Source of the DNA: Anthopleura xanthogrammica
Taxonomy: Eukaryota; Cnidaria; Anthozoa; Actiniaria; Actiniidae
Length of the DNA stretch: 64,000 bases
Direction: 5' to 3'
Assembly (NCBI GenBank): GCA_964019055.1
Contig: OZ025217.1
Location: 9,049,966 to 9,113,965, forward strand
The notes beneath the pieces are model-generated. The model ran no database searches, was not told the origin of the DNA, and saw nothing but the letters and a program-made list of their open reading frames with translations. Position 1 is the first letter of the stretch. The number at the start of each line of letters is the position of its first letter. The translations under genes and the position numbers were made by a program. This document shows, piece by piece, positions 20,598-32,300 of this stretch.

Positions 20598-22056
20598 GAT
20601 TATCTTGTTCATGTTAGCGGTTATACTTTATAAAAATCGAATAAATCAACTGCTTTTTTCGTTGCTTCGTGTCAAAGTTTTTCGTCGCTTTTTCAATATT
20701 GGAAAGGCGCCGTTGAGGATTTCTATCAACGGACGTGATTGGTCGAGATTGTCTCCTTGCACGTAGAGAGAATCTGGAGTTTCATATTCAAATAAATTTC
20801 GTGTTTTCCTGCTTTATTATTCTATTTATTTTATAAAACAAATAGAAAACGTTTTGCCGTGTTTCGGCGTTGTAGGTTTTGGTAGGTTGTAGGTTTTACT
20901 ACTTTTATTGAAATAAGTATACAAAAAAAAAAAAAAAACCAGTTTTGAGAAAAATTTTAATCGAGAATTCCATATCGTGTTTTGATCTTTAAAAAAAATT
21001 TTTTTTTTTTTAGTTCACGTTGAATGCAGGGAGTGATTAATCAGTCTTCGAAATCCGAGCCAAAGACTCATGTTTAAGCTTTCGACGCCAGATCCAATTG
21101 GAATTTAGAAGTTGATTTTTACGGAGGGAGGAAAACTGGAGAACCCGGGAAAAAAACCCTCAAAGCACAAGAGAGAACCAACAAGTTAAGCAACTCATGA
21201 CACCGATCACATTTGAGCCCGCGATCGCCTGCGGATTTACCCAAACATTATTGAAGACAAGTTTATATTTACTACAGTAACTGTAATTATACTCAGCTCT
21301 GAGATGTGAGAGCAAGGGCACTAGGACACCCGAAATAGAGCACTGATGGAGAGAGGCGGTAAAGTGCACAGCGTCAGCTCCTGATAGACCAGCTACTAGC
21401 TGAAGGAACACTGACGTTAAATAAGGCCTTTACCTTCACCTTTAAATGCCGGATCAAATAAAGGGCGGATCCCGGGGGGTTCCAGTGTTACACCGGACAC
21501 CCCACGAATAAATCTAAGTACAAAATAAGTCAGATCAGGATTATTGGTGACGTCACTTTATCGTCACTTTTTTTCACCATTTTGGACACCCCTGCAAATG
21601 CTGGGTAAAATATTAGGAACGAGCCTTTACACCTCGTTTACACCTGGCTTAAGCTACGACTGATTTTAAACAAACTAAAATTCAATGCACAATGCTCCTT
21701 TCCGTAGTCTTCCCACAATCCCTTATGATCCCATCTCGAGCTCGAGGTCAGGTAGAAATTTCGGGTTATATTATCTATAATCATTAAAAAACTTGTAAAA
21801 ATCAAACAATGAATAAATCTTCTGTCTTTAATATCTACTCTGCCAATCTACTCTACTCTACTTATCTACTTATCTACTGCCTGCTGCCTGCTGCCTGCTG
21901 CCTGCTGCCTGCTGTGTTTTTGCTCCAACCAATTCCATAACTCTCTCAATCATTACCCCTCAAGATGCTGATTGCAAGCAATTTTCGTCAGTACTACAGT
22001 TCCTCCCTGCTTTTGGTGATCGCCAAGGATTTTCGTGTTACCTCATGGCCCTATCA
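20598..22056. other. Intergenic stretch with a reverse-oriented SINE-like repeat
   Basis: Apart from the repeat at 20880-21420, it holds tandem TGCCTGC units at 21877-21915 and unique AT-rich DNA. No coding exon was recognised. Confidence 0.55.
20880..21420 (-). mobile_element. SINE-like repeat, copy 1 (reverse)
   Basis: Read on the minus strand, it has a B-box-like GGGCTCAAATGTGATC, then CTCCGTAAAAATCAACTTCT, CCAATTGGATCTGGCGTCGA and an A/T-rich tail. The last about 330 bp aligns closely with 35434-35770 in the opposite orientation, including GGTGTCATGAGTTGCTTAAC. The head region (21230-21420) is unique to this copy in the window. Confidence 0.7.
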
Positions 22057-22214
22057 CAGGGAGCCCAATGTAGATAAAAGTAAAAGTGGAAAATAAAATT
22101 GGAAAAAATTCGCGTTTAATTAATATTTTTTTAATTCAAGGTCAAGATAATGTCCTCTATAATACGAACGATTTTATTTTCAAATTTTAACTTTTATCTT
22201 AATTGGGCTCCCTG
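22057..22214. mobile_element. hAT-type MITE with 8-bp target-site duplication
   Basis: Inverted ends CAGGGAGCCCAAT / ATTGGGCTCCCTG with AT-rich arms (TAGATAAAAGTAAA / TTTTATCTTAA). TGGCCCTA at 22046-22053 recurs at 22215-22222, an 8-bp duplication of the kind made by hAT transposases; three extra bases (TCA) sit between the left copy and the terminus. There is no internal ORF. Confidence 0.85.
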
Positions 22215-22440
22215 TGGCCCTACGCTCGAAAGCAGATCTCCCGGGCATTCCACCTCGCTTTACGCCTTACCAACTCCCAACTCTAAAGGCGTTTTCTGAT
22301 GATTATCTTTGCGCAAAATTAAACTATAAAAATACAGCTGTCCACGGCTGTTTAGAAGCCCGTCCTTTTCATTGGCCACGTGATTCACATTCTCCGAAGG
22401 GGTCAATTAGTGTAATTTACCCCTTTTATGATGGATATAC

Positions 22441-22698
22441 ACGCATCAAGAGTTCCGCGCTATTGCTCTCAGCGCATGCTCAGGGGATTAAAAAGTGGGA
22501 TAAAATTTGTAAAATATGCTATATTTTAGTTGTATCTTTCTTGTCAAGTACAATTTTCACTAAATATTCAAGACCGCGTACCGTTAAGCGAATTCTGAAT
22601 CAAATATACCGAAAAATTGAATATTATACAAAATATCATCCCACTTTTTAATCCCCTGAGCATGCGCATTGAGCAGCAGCGCGGAACTCTTGATGCGT
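22441..22698. mobile_element. MITE with about 65-bp inverted repeats
   Basis: ACGCATCAAGAGTTCCGCGC at the left pairs with GCGCGGAACTCTTGATGCGT at the right. The arms run inward through GCATGCTCAGGGGATTAAAA. The short open frames across it are not genes. Confidence 0.85.
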
Positions 22699-22855
22699 CT
22701 ATAATTATGATATTTTGGCGAAAGGAGAAAAGGTAAGGAAAAGGCAAGCCAAAGCTTCCATATTGACCAGCATTTGTCTAGAAACTCATCACATAATTTA
22801 TCTTTGATAAACAACAACAGCAACAACACCATTTTATTGTACTTTGATGACTTAC

Positions 22856-22924
22856 ATTAGCGTCCATAAATATAATAAACATGAGGACTAGAACAAGTGC
22901 AAACCATTTGTGATAAATGACCAT
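22856..22924 (-). CDS. Possible signal-peptide first exon, copy 1 of 3 (speculative)
   Basis: On the minus strand, ATG at 22922-22924 opens a 23-codon frame: a basic start (MVIYHKW), a strongly hydrophobic core (FALVLVLMFIIF), then MDAN and a consensus donor AAT|GTAAGT at 22855. This is what the first coding exon of a secreted protein looks like. The same segment recurs without visible change in the other two units. I found no downstream exon that joins it in 20600-22830. A chance hydrophobic frame inside a repeat is the main alternative. Confidence 0.3.
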
Positions 22925-23876
22925 AACAAGGGCGGATCCAGGAATTAATTGAGAGGGGGTCCAAACGTTGAGAGGGGGGTCCAAACGTTGAGAGGGGGGT
23001 CCAAACGTTGAGAGGGGGGTCCAAACGTTGAGAGGGGGGTCCAAACGTTGAGAGGGGGTCCAAACGTTGAGAGGGGGGTGCAAACGTTGAGAGGGGGTGC
23101 AAACGTTGAGAGGGGGTCCAAACGTTGAGAGGGGGGTCCAAACGTTGAGAGGGGGTCCAAACGTTGAGAGGGGGGTCCAAACGTTGAGAGGGGGGTCCAA
23201 ACGTTGAGAAGGGGTCCAAACGTTGAGAGGGGGGTCCAAACGTTGAGAGGGGGTCCAAACGTTGAGAGGGGGTCCAAACGTTGAGAGGGGGGTCCAAACG
23301 TTGAGAGGGGGGTCCAAACGTTGAGAGGGGGGTCCAAACGTTGAGAGGGGGTCCAAACGTTGAGAGGGGGTCCAAACGTTGAGAGGGGGGTCCAAACGTT
23401 GAGAGGGGGTGCAAACGTTGAGAGGGGGTCCAAACGTTGAGAGGGGGGTCCAAACGTTGAGAGGGGGTTGCAAACGTTGAGAGGGGGTCCAAACGTTGAG
23501 AGGGGGGTCCAAACGTTGAGAGGGGGTGCAAACGTTGAGAGGGGGGTCCAAACGTTGAGAGGGGGTGCAAACGTTGAGAGGGGGTCCAAACGTTGAGAGG
23601 GGGTCCAAACGTTGAGAGGGGGTCCAAACGTTGAGACGGGGGTCCAAACATTGAGAGGGGGGTCCAAACGTTGAGAGGGGGTGCAAACGTTGAGAGGGGA
23701 TCCAAACGTTGAGAGGGGGGTCCAAAGGTTGAGAGGGGGTCCAAACGTTGAGAGGGGGGTCCAAATGTATACTTCATACAAAATTTACTTCAAACCTGTG
23801 GCAAAACTAAATTTTACTGGATGAAACAAACAATGTAACCTTAGGTATGACATTTTATTGTACTTTGATGACTTAC

Positions 23877-23945
23877 ATTAGCGTCCATAAATATAATAAA
23901 CATGAGGACTAGAACAAGTGCAAACCATTTGTGATAAATGACCAT
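23877..23945 (-). CDS. Possible signal-peptide first exon, copy 2 of 3 (speculative)
   Basis: Repeats the 69-bp frame of 22856-22924 with the same start codon context and the same GTAAGT donor, 1021 bp to the right. Confidence 0.28.
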
Positions 23946-24721
23946 AACAAGGGCGGATCCAGGAATTAATTGAGAGGGGGTCCAAACGTTGAGAGGGGGG
24001 TCCAAACGTTGAGAGGGGGGTCCAAACGTTGAGAGGGGGGTCCAAACGTTGAGAGGGGGGTCCAAACGTTGAGAGGGGGTCCAAACGTTGAGAGGGGGGT
24101 GCAAACGTTGAGAGGGGGTGCAAACGTTGAGAGGGGGTCCAAACGTTGAGAGGGGGGTCCAAACGTTGAGAGGGGGTCCAAACGTTGAGAGGGGGGTCCA
24201 AACGTTGAGAGGGGGGTCCAAACGTTGAGAAGGGGTCCAAACGTTGAGAGGGGGGTCCAAACGTTGAGAGGGGGTCCAAACGTTGAGAGGGGGTCCAAAC
24301 GTTGAGAGGGGGGTCCAAACGTTGAGAGGGGGGTCCAAACGTTGAGAGGGGGGTCCAAACGTTGAGAGGGGGTCCAAACGTTGAGAGGGGATCCAAACGT
24401 TGAGAGGGGGTGCAAACGTTGAGAGGGGGTCCAAACGTTGAGAGGGGGTCCAAACGTTGAGAGGGGGTCCAAACGTTGAGACGGGGGTCCAAACATTGAG
24501 AGGGGGGTCCAAACGTTGAGAGGGGGTGCAAACGTTGAGAGGGGATCCAAACGTTGAGAGGGGGGTCCAAAGGTTGAGAGGGGGTCCAAACGTTGAGAGG
24601 GGGGTCCAAATGTATACTTCATACAAAATTTACTTCAAACCTGTGGCAAAACTAAATTTTACTGGATGAAACAAACAATGTAACCTTAGGTATGACATTT
24701 TATTGTACTTTGATGACTTAC

Positions 24722-24790
24722 ATTAGCGTCCATAAATATAATAAACATGAGGACTAGAACAAGTGCAAACCATTTGTGATAAATGACCAT
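24722..24790 (-). CDS. Possible signal-peptide first exon, copy 3 of 3 (speculative)
   Basis: Third copy, 845 bp beyond copy 2, with start, hydrophobic core and donor preserved. Confidence 0.28.
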
Positions 24791-26171
24791 AACAAGGGCG
24801 GATCCAGGAATTAATTGAGAGGGGGTCCAAACGTTGAGAGGGGGGTCCAAACGTTGAGAGGGGGGTCCAAACGTTGAGAGGGGGGTCCAAACGTTGAGAG
24901 GGGGGTCCAAACGTTGAGAGGGGGTCCAAACGTTGAGAGGGGGGTGCAAACGTTGAGAGGGGGTGCAAACGTTGAGAGGGGGTCCAAACGTTGAGAGGGG
25001 GGTCCAAACGTTGAGAGGGGGTCCAAACGTTGAGAGGGGGGTCCAAACGTTGAGAGGGGGGTCCAAACGTTGAGAGGGGGTGCAAACGTTGAGAGGGGGG
25101 TCCAAACGTTGAGAGGGGGTGCAAACGTTGAGAGGGGGTCCAAACGTTGAGAGGGGGTCCAAACGTTGAGAGGGGGTCCAAACGTTGAGACGGGGGTCCA
25201 AACATTGAGAGGGGGGTCCAAACGTTGAGAGGGGGGTCCAAACGTTGAGAGGGGGGTCCAAACGTTGAGAGGGGGTCCAAACGTTGAGAGGGGGTCCAAA
25301 CGTTGAGAGGGGGGTCCAAACGTTGAGAGGGGGTGCAAACGTTGAGAGGGGGTCCAAACGTTGAGAGGGGGGTCCAAACGTTGAGAGGGGGTTGCAAACG
25401 TTGAGAGGGGGTCCAAACGTTGAGAGGGGGGTCCAAACGTTGAGAGGGGGTGCAAACGTTGAGAGGGGGGTCCAAACGTTGAGAGGGGGTGCAAACGTTG
25501 AGAGGGGGTCCAAACGTTGAGAGGGGGTCCAAACGTTGAGAGGGGGTCCAAACGTTGAGACGGGGGTCCAAACATTGAGAGGGGGGTCCAAACGTTGAGA
25601 GGGGGTGCAAACGTTGAGAGGGGATCCAAACGTTGAGAGGGGGGTCCAAAGGTTGAGAGGGGGTCCAAACGTTGAGAGGGGGGTCCAAATGTATACTTCA
25701 TACAAAATTTACTTCAAACCTGTGGCAAAACTAAATTTTACTGGATGAAACAAACAATGTAACCTTAGGTATGACAGGAGGTCTGGACATACCGTGGCAT
25801 ACCGTGGAATATCCCACGAGTCACCACTGTATAACCATTTTATCTCATACCATAGGAAATAGGAGGGGAATTCAACATCTATTGCATGCAGTTTTTTTCA
25901 ATTCTTTTTGTAAATAGGTAAATAGACCCCCTCACATATGGAGCATAAAAAAAGAATGAATAAAAGAATGAAAGAAAGAAAGAAAAGAAAAAAAGGAAAA
26001 AAGAAAGAAAGAAATTAAGAAAGAAAGAAATAAAGAAATAAAGGAAGAAGTGTCTAGTCTCCTAGCAGTCCACGAGTAGAACACTAATTGGGGACACTAT
26101 ACTAAACTAATATTAAAATTACATATAAATAAATAACTAGTAAATACAATGTTCTAAATATTTAAGTAATT

Positions 26172-26294
26172 CTAGGGCCCGGTTTAGACGTCGAATTACA
26201 CACGCGCCGAGTGCAACGCAAATGAACAACCAATTGTTTGAGTTCATTTGCATTAGACTCAGCACATGCGAAACCCGACGCCCAAACCGGGCCT
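26172..26294. mobile_element. Short MITE with GGGCCCGGTTTAG ends
   Basis: CTAGGGCCCGGTTTAGACGTCG at the left pairs imperfectly with CGACGCCCAAACCGGGCCT at the right. The inner arms carry AAATGAAC / GTTCATTT. Confidence 0.65.
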
Positions 26295-26381
26295 AAATTA
26301 AATCTATTATAAAATTTCTAAATATTATAAATGATTCTAAATCTATCAGACAGCCCATATTCATTCAATTTAAAAGAGTGA

Positions 26382-26413
<32 letters not shown>

Positions 26414-26706
26414 GAGAAAGAAAGCAGTAAAAGCAAGACGTTTCCCTTTGATTGCCGAGTTTCAGTCTTTAGTGAGTATAGAGCTTAAAAGTGTGACACT
26501 TAAAAGTGTGACGTCAATCGAATGAAAAAACGACTTCCGGGTCCAAAACGAAAAGCAGTTTCATAAAGATTTTTCTTACTTTTTCTTCATGACAGGATTT
26601 GTTGTCTAAAGTTCTAATTGTTCCAGTTGGAGGTTAAATCATTGAAAACAATTTTCACTTATTTTAGTGGTTTTTGTGAGCAGTTGGACCCGGATACGTC
26701 AGCTCT

Positions 26707-26802
26707 ATAAGCCAGTTCAAAGTTTAAGAAGCGTTTTCAGTGCGCATGCGATTTTATCCCGAATTTCTCACCTTCTTTTGTTTAATTAAAAACAAAAGAA
26801 GG
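26707..26802. mobile_element. MITE family A, copy 3, right arm lost
   Basis: Starts ATAAGCCAGTTCAAAG and runs through the left arm and centre (AACAAAAGAAGG), then stops. The right arm is missing. Confidence 0.85.
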
Positions 26803-26864
26803 ATTACTTCACTTCACATAAAGAACAAAAAGAGCTATACCTAACGTCGCAACTGATTCTAAGC

Positions 26865-27433
26865 TTAAAGTGCTAGTCTTATGAAAATGACACTGTAAAA
26901 TCATCACTTTTCTGTGATTATTATCCACAAATAGGTCGTATAGTTTACGAATTAACAAAAATCGGATAGAAAAAAAACAATTAAGGGAATGAATTTCGTT
27001 CTTAAAATCGCTAAAAAGTGCGTCCGCCATTGTTCGGTCAGCTGGGTTGTATTTATTCGTGACGTCATATGCGCACTTCTGACTTTGCTCTCCATATACT
27101 GACTCTATATTCGACCCCATATATTCTGAAATGGCGTGCGTTTTAGATGAAAATTCCTGCGAAATATCAGCAGAAAATGACAGGGAAGAAACCTCAACTT
27201 TAAAAAAAATTTTAATCGTTGCGCGTATGACGTCACTTTCGTTGAATTGCTACCACTGACAGGAACGCATTCGTTTAATGGCGGACCGAAAATGCCGAAC
27301 TTTACAGGCTAAATACAACATCTTCCCGGTCTCGTATCGAAATAAAAGTTTGACAATTAACTATGTAACATGTCTACTTTTATAAGATATATTCTTTAGG
27401 GATAGTGTCATTTTCGTAAGACTAGCACTTTAA
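26865..27433. mobile_element. Inverted-repeat element, TIR TTAAAGTGCTAGTCTTA
   Basis: TTAAAGTGCTAGTCTTATGA at the left pairs with TCGTAAGACTAGCACTTTAA at the right; ATGACACT / AGTGTCAT extends the arms. The interior of about 500 bp has no transposase-like frame. Confidence 0.7.
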
Positions 27434-27966
27434 AACAAATTTAAAACGCATAGCACCATCACCAAACTGAAATGCCATGCTGACTACTGCATCAGAAAAA
27501 CAGGCATATCATAAAATCAATTTACGACATGACTTTCATCTTTGTTTCCATTCTTCACATATCTGACTTGACATGCTTGTCAGCCACAATTGCGGATTTG
27601 ATCACGTGATCTCTAAGTAGATCTTTCTAAAGACTAGACAATCTTTGGATTTTCGCTGCCAGAGCCCGCGATCCTTTTGGTCTCTGCAACCGTTTTCAGA
27701 TTGGCTAATATAATTATGGAAAGCCGTGAAATAATGATATTTATCATATGACCGTATTTCACTGTACGCGTGATTCTAACAAAAACCTTTGGGGAAAATG
27801 TCGTCAGCAAAAAAAGTACGCTTTTCCGAAAAGTGTAATAATTTCCCGTTCGGACTCGCCGTTCGGACTCGCTGGCGTCAATCATGTAAAAACTACGCAT
27901 TTTGATTCGCATTTATTAAAAACGCTTTGAAATCGATTTTTTATATGTGGTCATATGATAAAATGC

Positions 27967-28106
27967 TTATTGACTGAGTTAAGGTCGGTCCGAACGGGAA
28001 AATATTTGGCTCTCGGTCCTTGGCACGGAACTCGCTGCGCTCGTTCCGTACTTCAGGACCTCGAGCCAAATATTTTCCCGTTCGGACCTCCCACTCAGTC
28101 AATAAG
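27967..28106. repeat. Foldback element with nested CG-rich centre
   Basis: Arms of about 55 bp (TTATTGACTGAG ... CCGAACGGGAAAATATTTGG) enclose a loop that is itself palindromic (GGAACTCGCTGCGCTCGTTCC). Confidence 0.8.
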
Positions 28107-28284
28107 TACATAGTAAATTAACAAATATTGGGTTCAGGACTTCTGGTTCGACAAGGGTAATGCTTTTGTTTATCGACGGAAACCAAAACCATCAGTAATA
28201 AAATCAATAATAAAATAACAAAAGAAAGACTGCCTTCATCTTATCTAACAAATCCTAATCAACTGTTTGTAGTTTGTATATGAG

Positions 28285-29278
28285 TTAGATCAGCGAACAG
28301 CCATAAAGCTCTATTCTCATAGCAATAGTACCAAACCACTGTTGTGCAATGACACGAACGTGTTGAGCCACTATCGGTATGGCAAACTTCTTCTTCATTA
28401 TTGTGTCCCGATCGTTGTTTCCAGGAAATTTCTAAAGAAAAACACAAATACAATGAATAGATTAGACAGGTTTTATGTAGAAACGAGGGCAGTTTGTTAT
28501 GGTTATTGGCACTTGGTATGTAGGGAACATCTTATGAAGAAACCATCTCGCACATTTATAGACCTTTTTACCGTTACAACGGCCTTCTTGAATTCTATTG
28601 TTGAAAGTAAAACCTTATGAGATGCCAAGGGGGCAAATATTGAAAAATTCATAGTATGTTATTCAATGAGGAACACATCTCAAATCCAATTGAATTTGCT
28701 GGTATTTTGAGCGATATGTGAAACACTAAAGCGTAAAATTATCTAAGAAAGTAACTTCGCTACTCTATGCTTTACAAATATTTACACGTTTGTCCCCTTG
28801 GCATCCCATATTTCAAGATGGCTTCCGTATTGGTAAAAAGGTTTATTGACGCTTGGTAATTAAAATTGAAAATTAAAATTAAAATTGAAATGTTGCTTAT
28901 ATATTATTCATCTTATTTTCTGCAATATAGCTATAAAACGATGCATCTAGGTAGATAAGTAGCTAGGTAGTTAGGTAGGCAGGCAGGCAGCCAGGTAGGT
29001 AGGTAGCCAGGTAGGTAGGTAGGTAGGTAGGTAGGCAGGTAGTTACGTAGGTAGTTAGGCAAGTAGGTAGGCAGGTAGTTAGGTAGGTAGGTAGGCAGGC
29101 AGGCAGGTATAGGTAGGTAGGTAGGTAGGCAGGTAGGTAGGTAGTTAGGTAGTTAGGTAGTTAGGTAGTTAGGTAGTTAGGTAGTTAGGTAGTTAGGAAG
29201 GCAAGTAGGTGGGCAGATAGTTAGGTAGGTAGGTAGGCAGGCAGGCAGGTAGGTAGGTAGGTAGGTAGGTAGGTAGTT

Positions 29279-29309
<31 letters not shown>

Positions 29310-32300
29310 CCGGTAGGTAGGTAGGCAGGCAGGCAGGCAGGTAGGTAGGTAGGTAAGTATGCAGGTAGGTAGGTAGGCAGGCAGGCAGGCAGGCAGGCAG
29401 GCCGGTAGGTAGGTAGGCAGGCAGGCAGGCAGGTAGGTAGGTAGGTAAGTATGCAGGTAGGTAGGTAGGTAGGTAGGTAGGCAGGCAGGCAGGCCGGTAG
29501 GTAGGTAGGTAGGTAGGTAGGTATAGGTAGGTAGGTAGGTAAGCAGGCAGGCAGGTAGGTAGGTAGGTAGGTAGGCAGGCAGGTAGGTAGGTAGGTAGGC
29601 AGGTAGGTATAGGTAGGTAGGTAGGCAGGTAGGTATAGGTAGGTAGGTAGGCAGGTAGGTAGGTAGGTAGGTAGGTAGGTATAGGTAGGTAGGTATGCAG
29701 GTAGGTAGGTAGGTAGGTAGGTAGATAGATAGATAGATAACTTTATTGGCATGACCTATGAATTTACAGGTATTGCTAAAGTATTGTGATATAACATAAA
29801 CTCTATAGATAATTACAAATTGATTGAATTACAATAGTTGACTAAAAATATATCAATATGATTTTGCTTTTGAACTTCAAACTAATCATATTTATCATGA
29901 ATAAATTCTGATAAATTTATATTATTTTTTAACATCATTTTGCGTTTTGCTATTTCTAAGTTCAAAAGCTTTCAAAATGAATTTAGACACATAATAAAGA
30001 GCTTGATTTTTAGAACTTAGTAAAGTTGAAATATCTAAATTAATTATATCTATTAGTTCAGTCAACTTGTTGCATAGATTTGATCGTAAATTTGAATACA
30101 GAGAACATTTTAATAGCATATGTTCTTCTGTTTCGATTTGATTATGATTACAAAAGATGCAAAGTCTCTGTTCGACCTCCACCCTTTGTTTTCCATATCT
30201 TCCTGTCTCTATAGCTAATTTATGATTACTAATTCTTAATTTTGTGAAACATCTTCGTTGATCAAAGTTTTGTATAGTATTTAAGTAATCTTCTGTTTCA
30301 TAGGTTTTCTTTATTGAATTATATACTTCTAATTTTCTTGATTTTACTAAATTAGATTTCCATGCCTTAATATAATGTTTTTTCATTAATTCGTTATATT
30401 GTTGAAGAGTGACGTTAGTAATGGGATTAGTCAGTCTGTTTGAAACGTCTATGTTGTACGATCTTAACATTGAAAGTAGATGCGTATGATAACAAGGTTT
30501 ATGTTTCTCGTGTAAAGATTTTGACATGAAAAACGCTTGTTTAGCGAATGAAGAATCGGGCAAGCTAATTAGATGATTAAAATACTTAAGTATCAATCTG
30601 TCGATAAATATTTTTAAAGGAAATCTACCTAATTCAGCCCGACAGGCTATGTTCGAAGCTTTACTACTAACTCCTAAATAATATTTACAAAAACGTAAAT
30701 TTACTTTTTCTGTTTGACTTTTCTCCCACTTCTCAAAATCATGTTTTCGATAAACTCCCCATACTTCACTAGCATACGTAAGGATTGGAGATACCATACA
30801 ATCAAAAAGTTTATTGGCCTGATGTGCTTTAAGTTTTGTAAAATCAACTGTGCGATTGATCCTAAAGAAAGCATGTAAAGCTTTTTCTCTCGATTGAAGT
30901 AAATGAGCGTCAAAGTTACCCGTTGAAGTTAACTTAACTCCTAAGTAAGTGTATTCCTTGACGGTCTCGAGTGGATTGTTTTGTAACGTAAAAGAGTGTT
31001 GTTTAGACTTTTTGAGAGTTTTCTTAGAGAAAATCATAACTTTTGATTTTTTCTCATTGATTGTCATTTGCCATTTTGTGCAAAAACTTGTTACAGAATT
31101 AATGCAATTTTGCAAACCTATAAGTAGGTAGGTAGGCAGGTAGGTAGGTAGGTAGGTAGGTAGGTATAGGTAGGTAGGTAGGTAGGTAGGTAGGTAGGTA
31201 GGTAGGTAGGCAGGCAGGTAGGTAGGTAGGTAGGTAGGTAGGTATAAGTAGGTAGGTAGGTCGGTAGGTAGGTAGGTAGGTAGGTAGGTAGGTAGGCAGG
31301 TAGGTATAGGTAGGTAGGTAGGCAGGTAGGTAGGTAGGTAGGTAGGTAGGTATAAGTAGGTAGGTAGGCAGGTAGGTAGGTAGGTAGGTAGGTAGGTAGG
31401 TAGGTATAGGTAGGTAGGTAGGTAGGCAGGTAGGTAGGTAGGTAGGTATGCAGGTAGGTAGGTAGGTAGGTAGGGAGGCAGGCAGGTAGGTAGGTAGGTA
31501 GGTAGGTATGCAGGTAGGTAGGTAGGTAGGTAGGTAGGCAGGCAGGTAGGTAGGTAGGCTGGTAGGTATAGGTAGGTAGGTAGGCAGGCAGGTAGGTAGG
31601 TATAAGTAGGTAGGTAGGCAGGTAGGTAGGTATAAGTAGGTAGGTAGGTAGGTAGGTATAGGTAGGTAGGTAGGCAGGTAGGTAGGTATAAGTAGGTAGG
31701 TAGGTAGGTAGGTAGGTATAGGTAGGTAGGTAGGCTGGTAGGTATAGGTAGGTAGGTAGGCAGGTAGGTAGGTAGGTAGGTAGGTAGGTAGGTATAAGTA
31801 GGTAGGTAGGCAGGCAGGTAGGTAGGTAGGTAGGTATAGGTAGGTAGGTAGGCAGGTAGGTAGGTAGGTAGGTAGGTAGGTAGGTAGGTATAGGTAGGTA
31901 GGTAGGCAGGTAGGTAGGTAGGTAGGTAGGTAGGTAGGTATATGTAGGTAGGTAGGCAGGTAGGTAGGTAGGCAGGTAGGTAGGTATAAGTAGGTAGGTA
32001 GGTCGGTAGGTAGGTAGGTAGGTAGGTAGGTAGGCAGGTAGGTATAGGTAGGTAGGTAGGCAGGTAGGTAGGTAGGTAGGTAGGTAGGTATAGGTAGGTA
32101 GGTAGGTAGGTAGGTAGGTAGGTAGGTAGGCAGGTAGGTAGGTAGGTAGGTATGCAGGTAGGTAGGTAGGTAGGTAGGTAGGTAGGCAGGTAGGTAGGTA
32201 GGTAGGTAGGTATGCAGGTAGGTAGGTAGGTAGGTAGGTAGGCAGGCAGGTAGGTAGGTAGGCTGGTAGGTATAGGTAGGTAGGTAGGCAGGTAGGTAGG

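Larger units (their letters stand above)
22831..25776. repeat. Triplicated unit: unique flank plus G-rich 19-20 bp minisatellite
   Basis: Three head-to-tail units (about 22831-23851, 23852-24696, 24697-25776). Each has a left flank of about 115 bp, an array of GAGAGGGGGGTCCAAACGTT units (19 or 20 bp; 5 or 6 G; TCC or TGC variants) and a right flank of about 85 bp (TGTATACTTCATACAAAATT onward). Variant units mark the copying: GAGACGGGGGTCCAAACATT occurs once each in arrays 1 and 2 and twice in array 3, 370 bp apart. The units lack stops in all three minus-strand frames and so give large spurious ORFs. GGGCGGATCCAGGAATT at the array edge resembles a transposon end (compare AATCCTGGATCCGCCC at 43306-43321), a possible origin of the array. 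Confidence 0.93.
25777..28284. other. Repeat-rich intergenic region
   Basis: Contains a partial family D element (25782-25850), (AAAG)-rich runs at 25966-26045 and 26379-26425, an inverted element at 26172-26294, MITE family A copy 3 (26707-26802), an inverted element at 26865-27433 and a foldback at 27967-28106. No coding exon was recognised. Confidence 0.55.

Noticed and set aside
21160..21411. 83-codon minus-strand ORF starting MFLQLVAGLSG
   Set aside because: It spans the head of a reverse-oriented SINE-like repeat; no domain and no splice context.
22960..25690. CRISPR array
   Set aside because: Units are contiguous 19-20 bp repeats without unique spacers, in a eukaryotic genome with no cas genes.
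22778..25705. Nine overlapping ORFs of 218-339 codons rich in Pro-Leu-Ser-Thr-Phe-Gly
   Set aside because: All three minus-strand frames are open because the minisatellite unit has no stop; no single frame is favoured. Only the 69-bp signal-like segment is kept, as speculative.
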